DNA of 64,000 nucleotides, taken from the NCBI GenBank assembly GCA_030430365.1, contig JAUIFP010000002.1:1-64000 (forward strand), given 5' to 3'. The first letter of the stretch is position 1, and every line of letters begins with the position of its first letter. This DNA comes from Alphaproteobacteria bacterium. GTDB taxonomy: Bacteria; Pseudomonadota; Alphaproteobacteria; Sphingomonadales; Sphingomonadaceae. Shown here piece after piece: positions 35,929 to 44,963 of the stretch. The translations under genes were made by a program, and so were the position numbers. The notes under the pieces are model-generated. The model did no database searches. It saw nothing but the letters and a program-made list of their open reading frames with translations, and was not told the DNA's origin.

Positions 35929-37265
35929 TGAGTGAACACCTGCTCGACGCGCTGGAAGCGCATCTCGATTCCATCGAGCTCAGGATTGCCCGCCAGGCCT
36001 CTCACGAGGCGATAGAGCGGCTCCAGCGCTCATACTGCTATTTCATCGATAGGGGGCTCTGGACGGCCGCAGCAGACCTCTTCGCGGACGATGCGACGGG
36101 GGAATGGGGACAAAGCGGCGTATACAAGGGCAAGGAACGCATTCGTTCCTATCTCGCCCTGCGCGGGCCCGAAGGCCTCGGCGAGGGCGAGCTCAACACC
36201 CATATCACGTGCCAGCCAATCATTACCGTTGCCGATGACAACATGTCTGCCAAGTCGCGCTGGCGCAGCGACAATATGCATTGCACCGATGGCACTGGCA
36301 GTTGGAGCGAAGGGACCTACGAAAACGTCTACGTCAACGATGGCGGTGTCTGGAAGACCGCTTCCATGCATTATTACGTCACGCTGATCTGCGATTACGA
36401 CAAGGGGTGGATCGCGGGCGATATCCCTATGGATCCACCCAGCGAGACGCTGCCGCCGGATTCTCCGCCGACGGAAGTCTATGAATCGCTGCCAGGTGCC
36501 TATCTGCCGGCTTATCATTATCCCAATCCCGTGACGGGAGAGCAGCCGAAGAAGCCCGACCTTCCCGAATTGCCGGAAAGCGGCAAGGACACGCTGGCCG
36601 ATGCAGTTGCGGCGCTTTCCACCAGGGTCGAGCGGCTCGAAGACCAGCGGGCCTGTGAGAAGCTTCAGCGCAGCTATGGCTTCTATGTCGACAAGGCGAT
36701 GTGGAACGACGTGTCCGATCTCTTCGTGGACGATTCAACGCTGGAAATCGGCGGCCGCGGTGTCTTCCTGGGCAAGAAGCGCGTGCTCGAATATATGGGC
36801 ATTGGCCTCGGGCCTACCGGTCCGCAGCGCGAACAGATCATCAACCATCAGCAGTTCCAGGGCGTCGTCACCGTAGCCGAAGACGGCAAGACGGCGCGCG
36901 GACGCTGGCGCGCCTTCGTTATTGGCGGCAGTTCGTGGGCACCGGTCAATTGGGGCGATTGCCTGTATGAGAACCACTACAAGAAGGTGGATGGCGTCTG
37001 GGTGATGGACAAGCTGCATGCACCGTTCACCATGTACACGCTCTATTCCGACGGATGGCACAAGGCGACCACGCCCAATACGCGGCCCGAAAGCTTCCCG
37101 CCGCCGCCCGATCTGGCACCCACGGTGGTCTATCTGACCTATCCCAACTATTATTGCGAGCCGTTCCACTATCCCAATCCGGTCACCGGAAAGGAGGCGC
37201 CGCCACCCAATCCTGCAGCGGGAGGAGTGGCGAATATGGCGGACTTCGCCAGCGAAGAGAGTTGA
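35925..37265 (+). CDS. Tandem two-domain SnoaL/NTF2-like protein
   Basis: Two complete domains: IERLQRSYCYFIDRGLWTAAADLFADDATGEWG...YHYPNPVTGE and CEKLQRSYGFYVDKAMWNDVSDLFVDDSTLEIGGRGVFLGKKRVLEYM...FHYPNPVTGK. Confidence 0.88.
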   Translation: MMSEHLLDALEAHLDSIELRIARQASHEAIERLQRSYCYFIDRGLWTAAADLFADDATGEWGQSGVYKGKERIRSYLALRGPEGLGEGELNTHITCQPIITVADDNMSAKSRWRSDNMHCTDGTGSWSEGTYENVYVNDGGVWKTASMHYYVTLICDYDKGWIAGDIPMDPPSETLPPDSPPTEVYESLPGAYLPAYHYPNPVTGEQPKKPDLPELPESGKDTLADAVAALSTRVERLEDQRACEKLQRSYGFYVDKAMWNDVSDLFVDDSTLEIGGRGVFLGKKRVLEYMGIGLGPTGPQREQIINHQQFQGVVTVAEDGKTARGRWRAFVIGGSSWAPVNWGDCLYENHYKKVDGVWVMDKLHAPFTMYTLYSDGWHKATTPNTRPESFPPPPDLAPTVVYLTYPNYYCEPFHYPNPVTGKEAPPPNPAAGGVANMADFASEES

Positions 37266-37271
37266 ACGGGA

Positions 37272-38651
37272 GTGAGCTCTCCCCCGGATTTGTCGGTCAA
37301 AGCCGCTGAGACGTCAGGCAATGTCGACGCTCTGATCGATCTGCCGCGGCTGACCGGCCTGCAGATCGGATTGTTCCTGATTTGCGCTTTCGTGCTGTTC
37401 GCAGAAGGCTACGATTTGCAGGCGCTGGCGCTGGCCGTACCGCAGATTTCCGGGGAGTTTGGCATCCCGCCGGCGGATTTCAGCCTGGCCCTTTCCGCCA
37501 GCCTGCTGGGCATGGCGCTGGGCGGGGCAGGGTTCGCTCCGCTGGGCGACAGGATCGGACGAAAGCCGATGCTGATCCTTGCCATGGTGCTGACCGGCGG
37601 TAGCACGCTGGGTGCACTGATATATCCGACCACCTATTGGATTGCTTTTTGCCGCCTGATCACGGGGGTTGGGCTGGGCGTCACGACTGTCAATGCATCG
37701 GCCATGATGAGCGATTACGCGCCCGCCAGATGGCGGTTCATGATCATGACGGTCGTCAATTGCTCTGTGCCACTGGGCGCTTTCAGCGCGGCCATGATTG
37801 CCCCGGACATTATCGAGCATATGGGATGGCGCGGCATCTTCTGGATCGGCGGCTGGGTACCGTTGGGGGCTGCAGTGGTCGTCTGGCTGGCCATGCCTGA
37901 ATCTCTCAAATGGCTGGTTGCCGTGCGCCCCGGCGATCGGCGTATCGCGCGGATTGCCCGCTCCATTGCGCCGGGCATCGATCCGGCGAAGCTGTTCCTG
38001 TCCGAGCGCGAGGAGCATACCCGTCAGTCGGTACTTGGGCTGATGTCCCCCAATCACCGCGTCCGCACGCTGGTTGCGTGGCTCGGCACTGCGGCAGGCG
38101 CCTTCTGCCTTTACATGATGATTTCCTGGCTGCCGACCGTGCTGCGCGAAGCGCAATGGAGCACGACCGACGCCTTGCGCGGAACTGCAGCAGTCCAGCT
38201 GGGCGGTATCTTCGGCGGGTTGCTGATCGCCTGGGCGATCGACCGGCGCTGGCTCGTGGCGGCAATTGTGGCCGGCTATGGCGTATCCTCGGTCGGCCTG
38301 CTCAGTATCGGTCTGCTGCCCGAAAGCGTGCTCGGCTGGCAGTTTCTGTTGTTGCTTGTCGGGGCGGGCATATCCGGCATGCAGGGGATATGGATGTCGA
38401 TTGCGGTCGGGCTCTATCCGCTCGAACTCAGGGCGACCAGTGCCGGCTGGATGGCCGCGATCAGCCGCATCGGTGCCGTATCGGCGCCGTTCGCCGGGGG
38501 ATTGGCGGTTGCCGCCAGTATGGAGGCCAGGAACCTGTTGATGGCGCTGGTGGTCCCGATCGGGGCGACCGTCATCGCAGTAGTGCTGGCGCGCAAACAT
38601 TTCGTTCCGCCGCCGCCGGTGGTGGAAGAAGGAGAAAAGCCGAATGAATGA
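37272..38651 (+). CDS. MFS transporter, aromatic acid:H+ symporter (AAHS)-like
   Basis: EGYDLQALALAVPQISGEFGI, LGDRIGRKPMLI, ARWRFMIMTVVNCSVPLGA; ~12 hydrophobic segments; GTG start. Confidence 0.85.
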   Translation: MSSPPDLSVKAAETSGNVDALIDLPRLTGLQIGLFLICAFVLFAEGYDLQALALAVPQISGEFGIPPADFSLALSASLLGMALGGAGFAPLGDRIGRKPMLILAMVLTGGSTLGALIYPTTYWIAFCRLITGVGLGVTTVNASAMMSDYAPARWRFMIMTVVNCSVPLGAFSAAMIAPDIIEHMGWRGIFWIGGWVPLGAAVVVWLAMPESLKWLVAVRPGDRRIARIARSIAPGIDPAKLFLSEREEHTRQSVLGLMSPNHRVRTLVAWLGTAAGAFCLYMMISWLPTVLREAQWSTTDALRGTAAVQLGGIFGGLLIAWAIDRRWLVAAIVAGYGVSSVGLLSIGLLPESVLGWQFLLLLVGAGISGMQGIWMSIAVGLYPLELRATSAGWMAAISRIGAVSAPFAGGLAVAASMEARNLLMALVVPIGATVIAVVLARKHFVPPPPVVEEGEKPNE

Positions 38652-39210
38652 ACAGGAAATGGCGGCGTTGGCGGCCGATATCCGCTATCTCAAGGATCGG
38701 GCCGATATTCTAGATTGCATGAACCGCTATACGCGGGGTGCGGATCGCCTGGACCGGGATCTCCTGCTGTCGGCCTATCATCCAGATGCCACCGACGATC
38801 GCGGCGCCTTTACGGGCGGCCCTGTAGCACGGGTCGATTGGTTGCTGGCCTATCTCAGGACACTCGATCACACGACTCATCACATCACCAATTTCACTTT
38901 CGATATCGATGGCGATGTCGCGCATTGCGAAAGCTATGTCCTTACAACTCTGATGCCGGCGGGCTCGAAGGAGGCCACGATCGGTTGCGCTCGCTATATT
39001 GACCGGTTCGAACGGCGCTCCGGCGAATGGAAGATCGCGCACCGCGAAGCGGTGATGGACTTCAACTTCACTGTGCCCACAAGTGAGCTTCCGCCCAAAG
39101 TGCTCAGCAGCGCGAGGGACCGAACCGACAGATCCTATGCCCGCCCGCTGGAACTTACCGCCGAAGGGCTGGCCAGGATGCAGGCCGGGCTCAATTCGCC
39201 TGCGGACTAA
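38644..39210 (+). CDS. SnoaL/NTF2-like protein
   Basis: DILDCMNRYTRGADRLDRDLLLSAYHPDATDDRGAFTGG; HHITNFTFDIDGDVAHCESYVLT; RYIDRFERRSGEWKIAHREAVMDF. Confidence 0.9.
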   Translation: MNEQEMAALAADIRYLKDRADILDCMNRYTRGADRLDRDLLLSAYHPDATDDRGAFTGGPVARVDWLLAYLRTLDHTTHHITNFTFDIDGDVAHCESYVLTTLMPAGSKEATIGCARYIDRFERRSGEWKIAHREAVMDFNFTVPTSELPPKVLSSARDRTDRSYARPLELTAEGLARMQAGLNSPAD

Positions 39211-39433
39211 GTGCCGCGATCTCGCCTTCCACAACAAGGTTTGAGCGCGAGCGGGGGCTAATCACGCATCGAATCATGTTATAATTGAACATTTAGAGTT
39301 ACTAGGATGCGAAGCACATTAGCCACACTCTGGCACTGGTTTTCCCGCGGACCTGTACAAGGCTTGCCTATTGCCGCGGCGTTCCATATCCAGTTTCGCC
39401 AAAGTGAGCGTAGACTGACTTGGAGGAGAGGCC

Positions 39434-40393
39434 TTGTCGCAAGTCACAGATAGACCTTGCGAATTTCTGCGTCCCCTTGTCGATTTGAGTAATGTCGAAC
39501 AAGGTGACCGGGCGCTGACGTGGGACGTCGCGGTTCGCAATACATTTCCCGGATTGTCGGTTAAGCTGGAGAGCGGCGGGGTCTCTTTCGGTTCGATCAA
39601 CTGCATGCCGATCGGATCGGGGCAGCTTTTCCAGATCGATTCCGAACCTGCGCTGGTGAGCTTTCGGCCTCCCAAGATGGACACGATTGTTCCGCATTTC
39701 TCGCTGATGGTGCAGTCGAAAGGCACGATGGTCGCAAGCCAGGCGGGCCAGGTCTGCATGCTGGGCGAAGGCGATCTCTGCATGATCGACGAGGCGAAGG
39801 CATTTCGCCTGACTGGCGAAGAGCGGACCGAGTTCCTGCTGCTGAGGCTGCCGCGTGCTGCGGTGCTTAGCCGCTATCCGCATCTTGAACGCGTGATCGC
39901 CAGCACCCTTTCCGGCCACGAACCGGGCACCAAACTTCTCAGCGAGACATTGCTGCGCCTGGCGAGCGAGGCAGGCCTGCTGCAGGACCTTCAGCGCAGC
40001 GCGATGATGAATGCCATCATTCACATGCTGGGCGTGGCAGAGCCGTTCCTCGGCCTGCCTGCCGGTGCCGATTGGCGTGTGCGCCGCGCGCTCGACTATA
40101 TCGAGCTCAATCTGTCGGTCGCAGGGCTGACGGCGGAAGTTGTGGCGCAGGACCAGCATATCAGCCGCCGCAGGCTGGACCAGCTGATGCACGACGCTTT
40201 CGGCCATTCCATCGCAAGCCATCTTTGGAGCCGTAGGCTGGAGCAAGCCGCTGCAGATTTGCGTGATCCCCACCGTTCCGACCTGTCGATTGCGCAAATA
40301 GCCTTCGCGAACGGCTTTGAGGATGCGGCCCATTTTACGCGGGCGTTCAAGCGCAAATATCGCATTACACCAGGGCAATGGCGACTGAACTGA
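39434..40393 (+). CDS. AraC-family transcriptional regulator
   Basis: C-terminal double HTH: LSVAGLTAEVVAQDQHISRRRLDQLMHDAFGHSIASHLWSRRLEQAAADLRDPHRSDLSIAQIAFANGFEDAAHFTRAFKRKYRITPGQWR; TTG start. Confidence 0.92.
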   Translation: MSQVTDRPCEFLRPLVDLSNVEQGDRALTWDVAVRNTFPGLSVKLESGGVSFGSINCMPIGSGQLFQIDSEPALVSFRPPKMDTIVPHFSLMVQSKGTMVASQAGQVCMLGEGDLCMIDEAKAFRLTGEERTEFLLLRLPRAAVLSRYPHLERVIASTLSGHEPGTKLLSETLLRLASEAGLLQDLQRSAMMNAIIHMLGVAEPFLGLPAGADWRVRRALDYIELNLSVAGLTAEVVAQDQHISRRRLDQLMHDAFGHSIASHLWSRRLEQAAADLRDPHRSDLSIAQIAFANGFEDAAHFTRAFKRKYRITPGQWRLN

Positions 40394-40537
40394 CGGGAGA
40401 GCCGTGAGGCTTGAGGAAGGCTCACACGGTCAAGCCGTGATTCCAGTTTGGTCCATTCAAAGGGGTGTTCAGACGATTCAGCGCGCCTATCATGTCCCAA
40501 AGGCTGCACCAAAGCAGCGCTGATATGTAGAGGACTG

Positions 40538-41293
40538 ATGAGGCATTCAACTCTCGCATCCACGGGATTGCTCCGGGCTGCTCTCGCTCCGATCAAGATC
40601 GCGGCGCTTGCGGCACCCGCTTTCCTGCTGGCGCCGCAAGCCGCCCATGCACAATCCGCCATCGATCAGGAAATCGACGCGCTTACGACGCGTGTCGAAG
40701 TGCTCGAAGGCACTCGCGCAGTTAAGAAGCTGCAGCGTGCCTTCGGCTTCTATGTCGACCGCGGGCTGTGGGGAGAAGCTGCCGACCTGTTTGCCGATAA
40801 TGGCACGATCGAGATCGGTCTTGACGGCGTCTATGTCGGCAAGGACCGGATCGAAGAATATCTGCGCCGCCTGCATGGCGGGCAGGAGGGGCTCATCTAT
40901 GGCCAGCTCAACGAATGGGTGACGCTGCAGCCAGCTATTTCCGTGGCTTCCGATGGCCGCTCCGCAACTGCGCGCTGGCGCGACAATGGCATGCTTGGCC
41001 AGTACAAGGAGCATGCCGAATGGCGCGATGGTATCTACGAGAATACCTATGTGAAGGAAGGCGGGATCTGGAAAATCCAGTCCCTGCACCTGTACGTGAA
41101 CTTCCTGGCGCCCTTCGAAAAGGGCTGGGCGCGTCTCGAGCCGGGCGAAGGGCTGCAGCCGAGCGAAACTTCCCAGGCGTTTCCGCCCGATCGTGGGCCC
41201 AGCGTAAACTACAAGCCGTTCCCCGATGTACAGATTCCGCCATTTCAGGCGCCTAACCCGGTGACCGGCCAACCTGTGAAAGGAGCGATGTGA
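40538..41293 (+). CDS. SnoaL/NTF2-like protein, long form, secreted
   Basis: Signal peptide ending AAHAQ; VKKLQRAFGFYVDRGLWGEAADLFADNGTIEIGLDGVYVGKDRIEEYL; VNYKPFPDVQIPPFQAPNPVTGQ. Confidence 0.88.
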   Translation: MRHSTLASTGLLRAALAPIKIAALAAPAFLLAPQAAHAQSAIDQEIDALTTRVEVLEGTRAVKKLQRAFGFYVDRGLWGEAADLFADNGTIEIGLDGVYVGKDRIEEYLRRLHGGQEGLIYGQLNEWVTLQPAISVASDGRSATARWRDNGMLGQYKEHAEWRDGIYENTYVKEGGIWKIQSLHLYVNFLAPFEKGWARLEPGEGLQPSETSQAFPPDRGPSVNYKPFPDVQIPPFQAPNPVTGQPVKGAM

Positions 41294-42060
41294 TGCGCAC
41301 AGGCAAAAAGCTCCTGCAGTTCTGCTGCATCGCCGCAGTAGGGCTGACGCCGCTGACACTTGCGACGCCCACCATGGCCCAATCGGTGGAGGCCCGCCTT
41401 GCAGCCTATCGTGAACGTGTGGAGCGTTTGGAGGACCAGGCCGCGATCGAAAACCTCCAGGCGAGCTTCGGCTATTATTTCGACAAGGGCCTGTGGGATG
41501 AGGCAGCTTCGCTGTTCGCCGATAACGGCACCTACGAATATGAACAGCAAGGCGTCTATGTCGGCAAGGATCGTATCCAGCGTGCAATGTTGCTGCTGGG
41601 GCCGCAAGGGCTGGCACCGGGCTATCTCAACAATCACATGATGCTTCAAAACGTCATCATCGTCGACGATGACGGGCAAACGGCGACTGGCCGTTGGCAG
41701 GGGCCGATCCAGCTTGCTGAACCAGGTGCCAATGGCGAATGGGCAGTCGGCATCTACGAGAATGAATATGTGAAGGATGGCGGCGTCTGGAAGATTTCCA
41801 AGCTGCACTTCTATCTGACTGCCAAGACGGATTATGACCGGCCCTATACATCAGGCTCTCAGCCCATGCAGGGACAGAGCGCTTTGTTCCCGCCGGATCG
41901 TCCGCCAAGCGAAGTCTATCGCAGCTTCCCGGCGGCTTATATTCCGCCGTTCAGCTTCAAGCATCCTGTGACGGGTGAACCACTGACTGACCTGCCGATG
42001 GCAGGCGACGATGTCGTGGGGCGTGCGCCGATCGAATTCGAAGACGAAGCGGGCGAATGA
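41290..42060 (+). CDS. SnoaL/NTF2-like protein, long form, secreted
   Basis: Signal peptide ending TMAQ; IENLQASFGYYFDKGLWDEAASLFADNGTYEYEQQGVYVGKDRIQRAM; YIPPFSFKHPVTGE. Confidence 0.88.
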   Translation: MMRTGKKLLQFCCIAAVGLTPLTLATPTMAQSVEARLAAYRERVERLEDQAAIENLQASFGYYFDKGLWDEAASLFADNGTYEYEQQGVYVGKDRIQRAMLLLGPQGLAPGYLNNHMMLQNVIIVDDDGQTATGRWQGPIQLAEPGANGEWAVGIYENEYVKDGGVWKISKLHFYLTAKTDYDRPYTSGSQPMQGQSALFPPDRPPSEVYRSFPAAYIPPFSFKHPVTGEPLTDLPMAGDDVVGRAPIEFEDEAGE

Positions 42061-42860
42061 TGCTCCGCAGGATTGCTTCAGCTGCATCTCGTGCTGCGCT
42101 TGCAGCGCCATTGCTGCTTGTCGCCGCGCCCGCGGCCGCGCAGTCGGCAAGCGAGCGCCTAGATGAACTGGATGCGCGAATTTCCCGTCTGGAGGATATG
42201 AACCAGATCGAGCGGGTTCAGCGCACCTACGGGTATTTCGTCGACAAGGGACAATGGACGCCGCTTGCCGAGCTGTTCACCGAAGATGCGACGCTGGAAA
42301 TCGGAGGGAAAGGCATCTTCCTGGGGCGGGACCGCGTGCTCGAATATATGCAGACTGCATTCGGCAAGGATGGCGCGGGTGAGGGGCGCCTGGCCAACCA
42401 CATGCAGTTTCAGCCTATCCCCGACATTTCGCCGGACGGTGAGACGGGATGGATCCGTTCGCGAGCCTACGTGATGAGCGTCGGCTGGGGGCTGCCGCTC
42501 TACGAAAACGAATATGAGAAGGGCGAAGACGGCAAGTGGCGGATCAGCCGCCTGACCGGGCCTTTCACCATGTACACAAGCTGGGAAGGGTGGGGCAAAT
42601 GGGCCATGAACAACACCTGGCCCGACAAGTTCGATCCGCCGCCGGATCTGCCGCCATCGGTCGTCTATCTGACCTATCCGGCCTATTACATCATCCCATT
42701 CCATTATCCGAACCCGGTGTCCGGTGAGGCCTTCATTCCCGATACGGGCGAAGTCGGAGCCTATCACCGGCCGCCCGGAAATCCCGAACAGGCCGCCTCG
42801 CTGAAAGTGGGGCGCACTGCCAACGGGACACAACCGATTGCCGAACCTCCAAGGGACTGA
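42057..42860 (+). CDS. SnoaL/NTF2-like protein, long form, secreted
   Basis: Signal peptide ending PAAAQ; IERVQRTYGYFVDKGQWTPLAELFTEDATLEIGGKGIFLGRDRVLEYM; VVYLTYPAYYIIPFHYPNPVSGE. Confidence 0.88.
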   Translation: MMLRRIASAASRAALAAPLLLVAAPAAAQSASERLDELDARISRLEDMNQIERVQRTYGYFVDKGQWTPLAELFTEDATLEIGGKGIFLGRDRVLEYMQTAFGKDGAGEGRLANHMQFQPIPDISPDGETGWIRSRAYVMSVGWGLPLYENEYEKGEDGKWRISRLTGPFTMYTSWEGWGKWAMNNTWPDKFDPPPDLPPSVVYLTYPAYYIIPFHYPNPVSGEAFIPDTGEVGAYHRPPGNPEQAASLKVGRTANGTQPIAEPPRD

Positions 42861-43661
42861 GTGATGGCCAGGAACAGAACTTTTGCCGGTTTGGCAGCTG
42901 CAGCGATGCTTGCGGTGACTGCAATGCCCGCGCAGGCGCAGACCGCCAGCGAGAAACTGGATGCGCTTAATATGCGGATCGAGCGGCTCGAAGGCATGAA
43001 CCAGATCGAGCGCCTGCAGCGGACCTATGGCTATTTCGTCGACAAGGCGCAGTGGTCCCAGCTTGCGGAGCTTTTCACCGAAGATGCGACGCTGGAGATC
43101 GGCGGCAAGGGCCTGTTCGTCGGCAAGCACCGGGTGCTTGAATATATGCAGAAGTCCTTCGGCAAGGATGGCATACGCCCCGGCGTACTCATCAATCACA
43201 TGCAGTTTCAGCCGATCCCGGATATCTCCGCAGATGGAAAAACGGGGTGGCTGCGCCAACGCGCCTATGTGATGGCCAATGGCGGATGGGGCTTGCCGCT
43301 CTACGAAAACGAATACCGCAAGGGTGACGATGGCAAGTGGCGGATCAGCCGTCTGACCGGGCCGTTCACCATGTATACCGACTGGGAAGGGTGGGGTGAG
43401 AACGCCACGAACAACACTTGGCCGGACAAGTTCGGACCACCGCCGGATCTACCGCCCACGGTCATCTATCTGACCTATCCGGGCTATTACATCATACCCT
43501 ACCACTATCCGAACCCTGTAACGGGCAAGGCTTTCATACCTGATCAAGGCGAGGTGGGGGCCTATCACCGTCCACCAGGCACTGCAGAGCAGGAAGCCAC
43601 TTTGAAGGCTGGGCGTACGGTGTACGGGACACAGCCGATCATGGAACCGCCAAGGGATTGA
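42861..43661 (+). CDS. SnoaL/NTF2-like protein, long form, secreted; close duplicate of preceding gene
   Basis: Signal peptide ending PAQAQ; IERLQRTYGYFVDKAQWSQLAELFTEDATLEIGGKGLFVGKHRVLEYM; VIYLTYPGYYIIPYHYPNPVTGK. Confidence 0.88.
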   Translation: MMARNRTFAGLAAAAMLAVTAMPAQAQTASEKLDALNMRIERLEGMNQIERLQRTYGYFVDKAQWSQLAELFTEDATLEIGGKGLFVGKHRVLEYMQKSFGKDGIRPGVLINHMQFQPIPDISADGKTGWLRQRAYVMANGGWGLPLYENEYRKGDDGKWRISRLTGPFTMYTDWEGWGENATNNTWPDKFGPPPDLPPTVIYLTYPGYYIIPYHYPNPVTGKAFIPDQGEVGAYHRPPGTAEQEATLKAGRTVYGTQPIMEPPRD

Positions 43662-43861
43662 TTGCCGGCTGTGGTTCCGCTTGGTGCGGCTGGCCCGGCT
43701 GGAACCTGCGATTAAGCGGATTCAATCGCCGGAATTAAAGCTGGCAAATTGCATGCGTGCGATATCGGGATTCGTTTGCCCTAAGAAAGGGGTGTGCAAA
43801 TCCATGCCGGATGGCGATATGTTGCAGTGCACCCGAAGCCGGACAGGATTTGCCGCCAGAC

Positions 43862-44809
43862 ATGACTGAATTTTCGGTCGTCATTCCACTATACAACAAG
43901 GCCGAGCACATCGCCGAGACCTTGCGCAGTGCCCTGGCGCAGGAGCACAGGCCGGCGGAGATCATCGTTGTCGACGACGGTTCGACCGATGGCGGAACGG
44001 AAATCGCGGAATCCTATGACGATCCATTGGTGAAAGTCTTTCGGCGTTCGCCGCCGGGGCCGGGGGGCTATGCGGCCCGCAATCTGGGCGTCGAGAGGGC
44101 CAAAGGCGAATGGATCGCCTTTCTCGATGCAGACGATGTCTGGACACCCACGCATTTGACGGGGCTGACGCAAGCCATTCGCCGCGCAGGCGGACCGGAA
44201 ACGGTTGGCGGTGCCTTTTCCCGTTTGAGTAAGTTCTCCGAAGAGGGAGAGGAAGCCTATGCGATCGCTGAAGATCTGATCGAGCCGGGCAAGCCATTGG
44301 ATGCGAATCTCGTCATTCAGGCGTGGCTACGTACGCGGCATTGCCCCTTATGGACCGGCGCGGTGGCGTTCAGGCGGCAATTGCTGCTCGATGTAGGCGG
44401 CTTTCCGGCTGGAAAGGCCAGGCGCGGCGGTGACAAGGATCTTTGGCTCAGGGCAATGCTCCGTGAGCCCTTGGCATTCTCGCCGCAAATCAGCGCGAAG
44501 TTCCGCCAGGACGCCGTCAACAGAGTCACACACGGCACGGCCCATACGGACGTTCCCATTGTCGTGACGACGATTGCCGAGCATTTGCCTACCGGAGATG
44601 CGGAGCGTGATCGCTTGCTCCAATTGCTATCCAATCAGGAACTGGCACTTTACGCCCGCCACTCGGCAGGCCGGGGCACGCCTGTCGGCAAGGAGTTTTT
44701 CGGCTGGGTCCAGCCGGAGCAGAAGATGTTGACCGCTGCGCGGATTTTGCTTTTTATGTCGATTGCGCATGTAATGCAGCTGTGGCGGCCTAAACGGCGC
44801 CGCGCCTAG
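43862..44809 (+). CDS. Family 2 glycosyltransferase
   Basis: FSVVIPLYNKAEHIAETLRSALAQEHRPAEIIVVDDGSTDGG; WIAFLDADDVWTPTHL. Confidence 0.92.
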   Translation: MTEFSVVIPLYNKAEHIAETLRSALAQEHRPAEIIVVDDGSTDGGTEIAESYDDPLVKVFRRSPPGPGGYAARNLGVERAKGEWIAFLDADDVWTPTHLTGLTQAIRRAGGPETVGGAFSRLSKFSEEGEEAYAIAEDLIEPGKPLDANLVIQAWLRTRHCPLWTGAVAFRRQLLLDVGGFPAGKARRGGDKDLWLRAMLREPLAFSPQISAKFRQDAVNRVTHGTAHTDVPIVVTTIAEHLPTGDAERDRLLQLLSNQELALYARHSAGRGTPVGKEFFGWVQPEQKMLTAARILLFMSIAHVMQLWRPKRRRA

Positions 44810-44963
44810 CGCTCATTGGCGGCAAATCCCTGATGTGCTTGCCAGGGTCCGAATGAAGCGCTCATGTTGCCTTAAGCTGAGTACGCTCAAGAAGGGCGCC
44901 TTAACTGTATCGGGAAATGGATCGTCGGCTGACTGGCCGCCTTTTTCGACTGGAGACGCCGTG

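Noticed and set aside
37314-38600. 428-aa minus-strand ORF opposite the MFS transporter
   Set aside because: Low-complexity, Gln/His/Arg-rich translation opposite a clear polytopic transporter.
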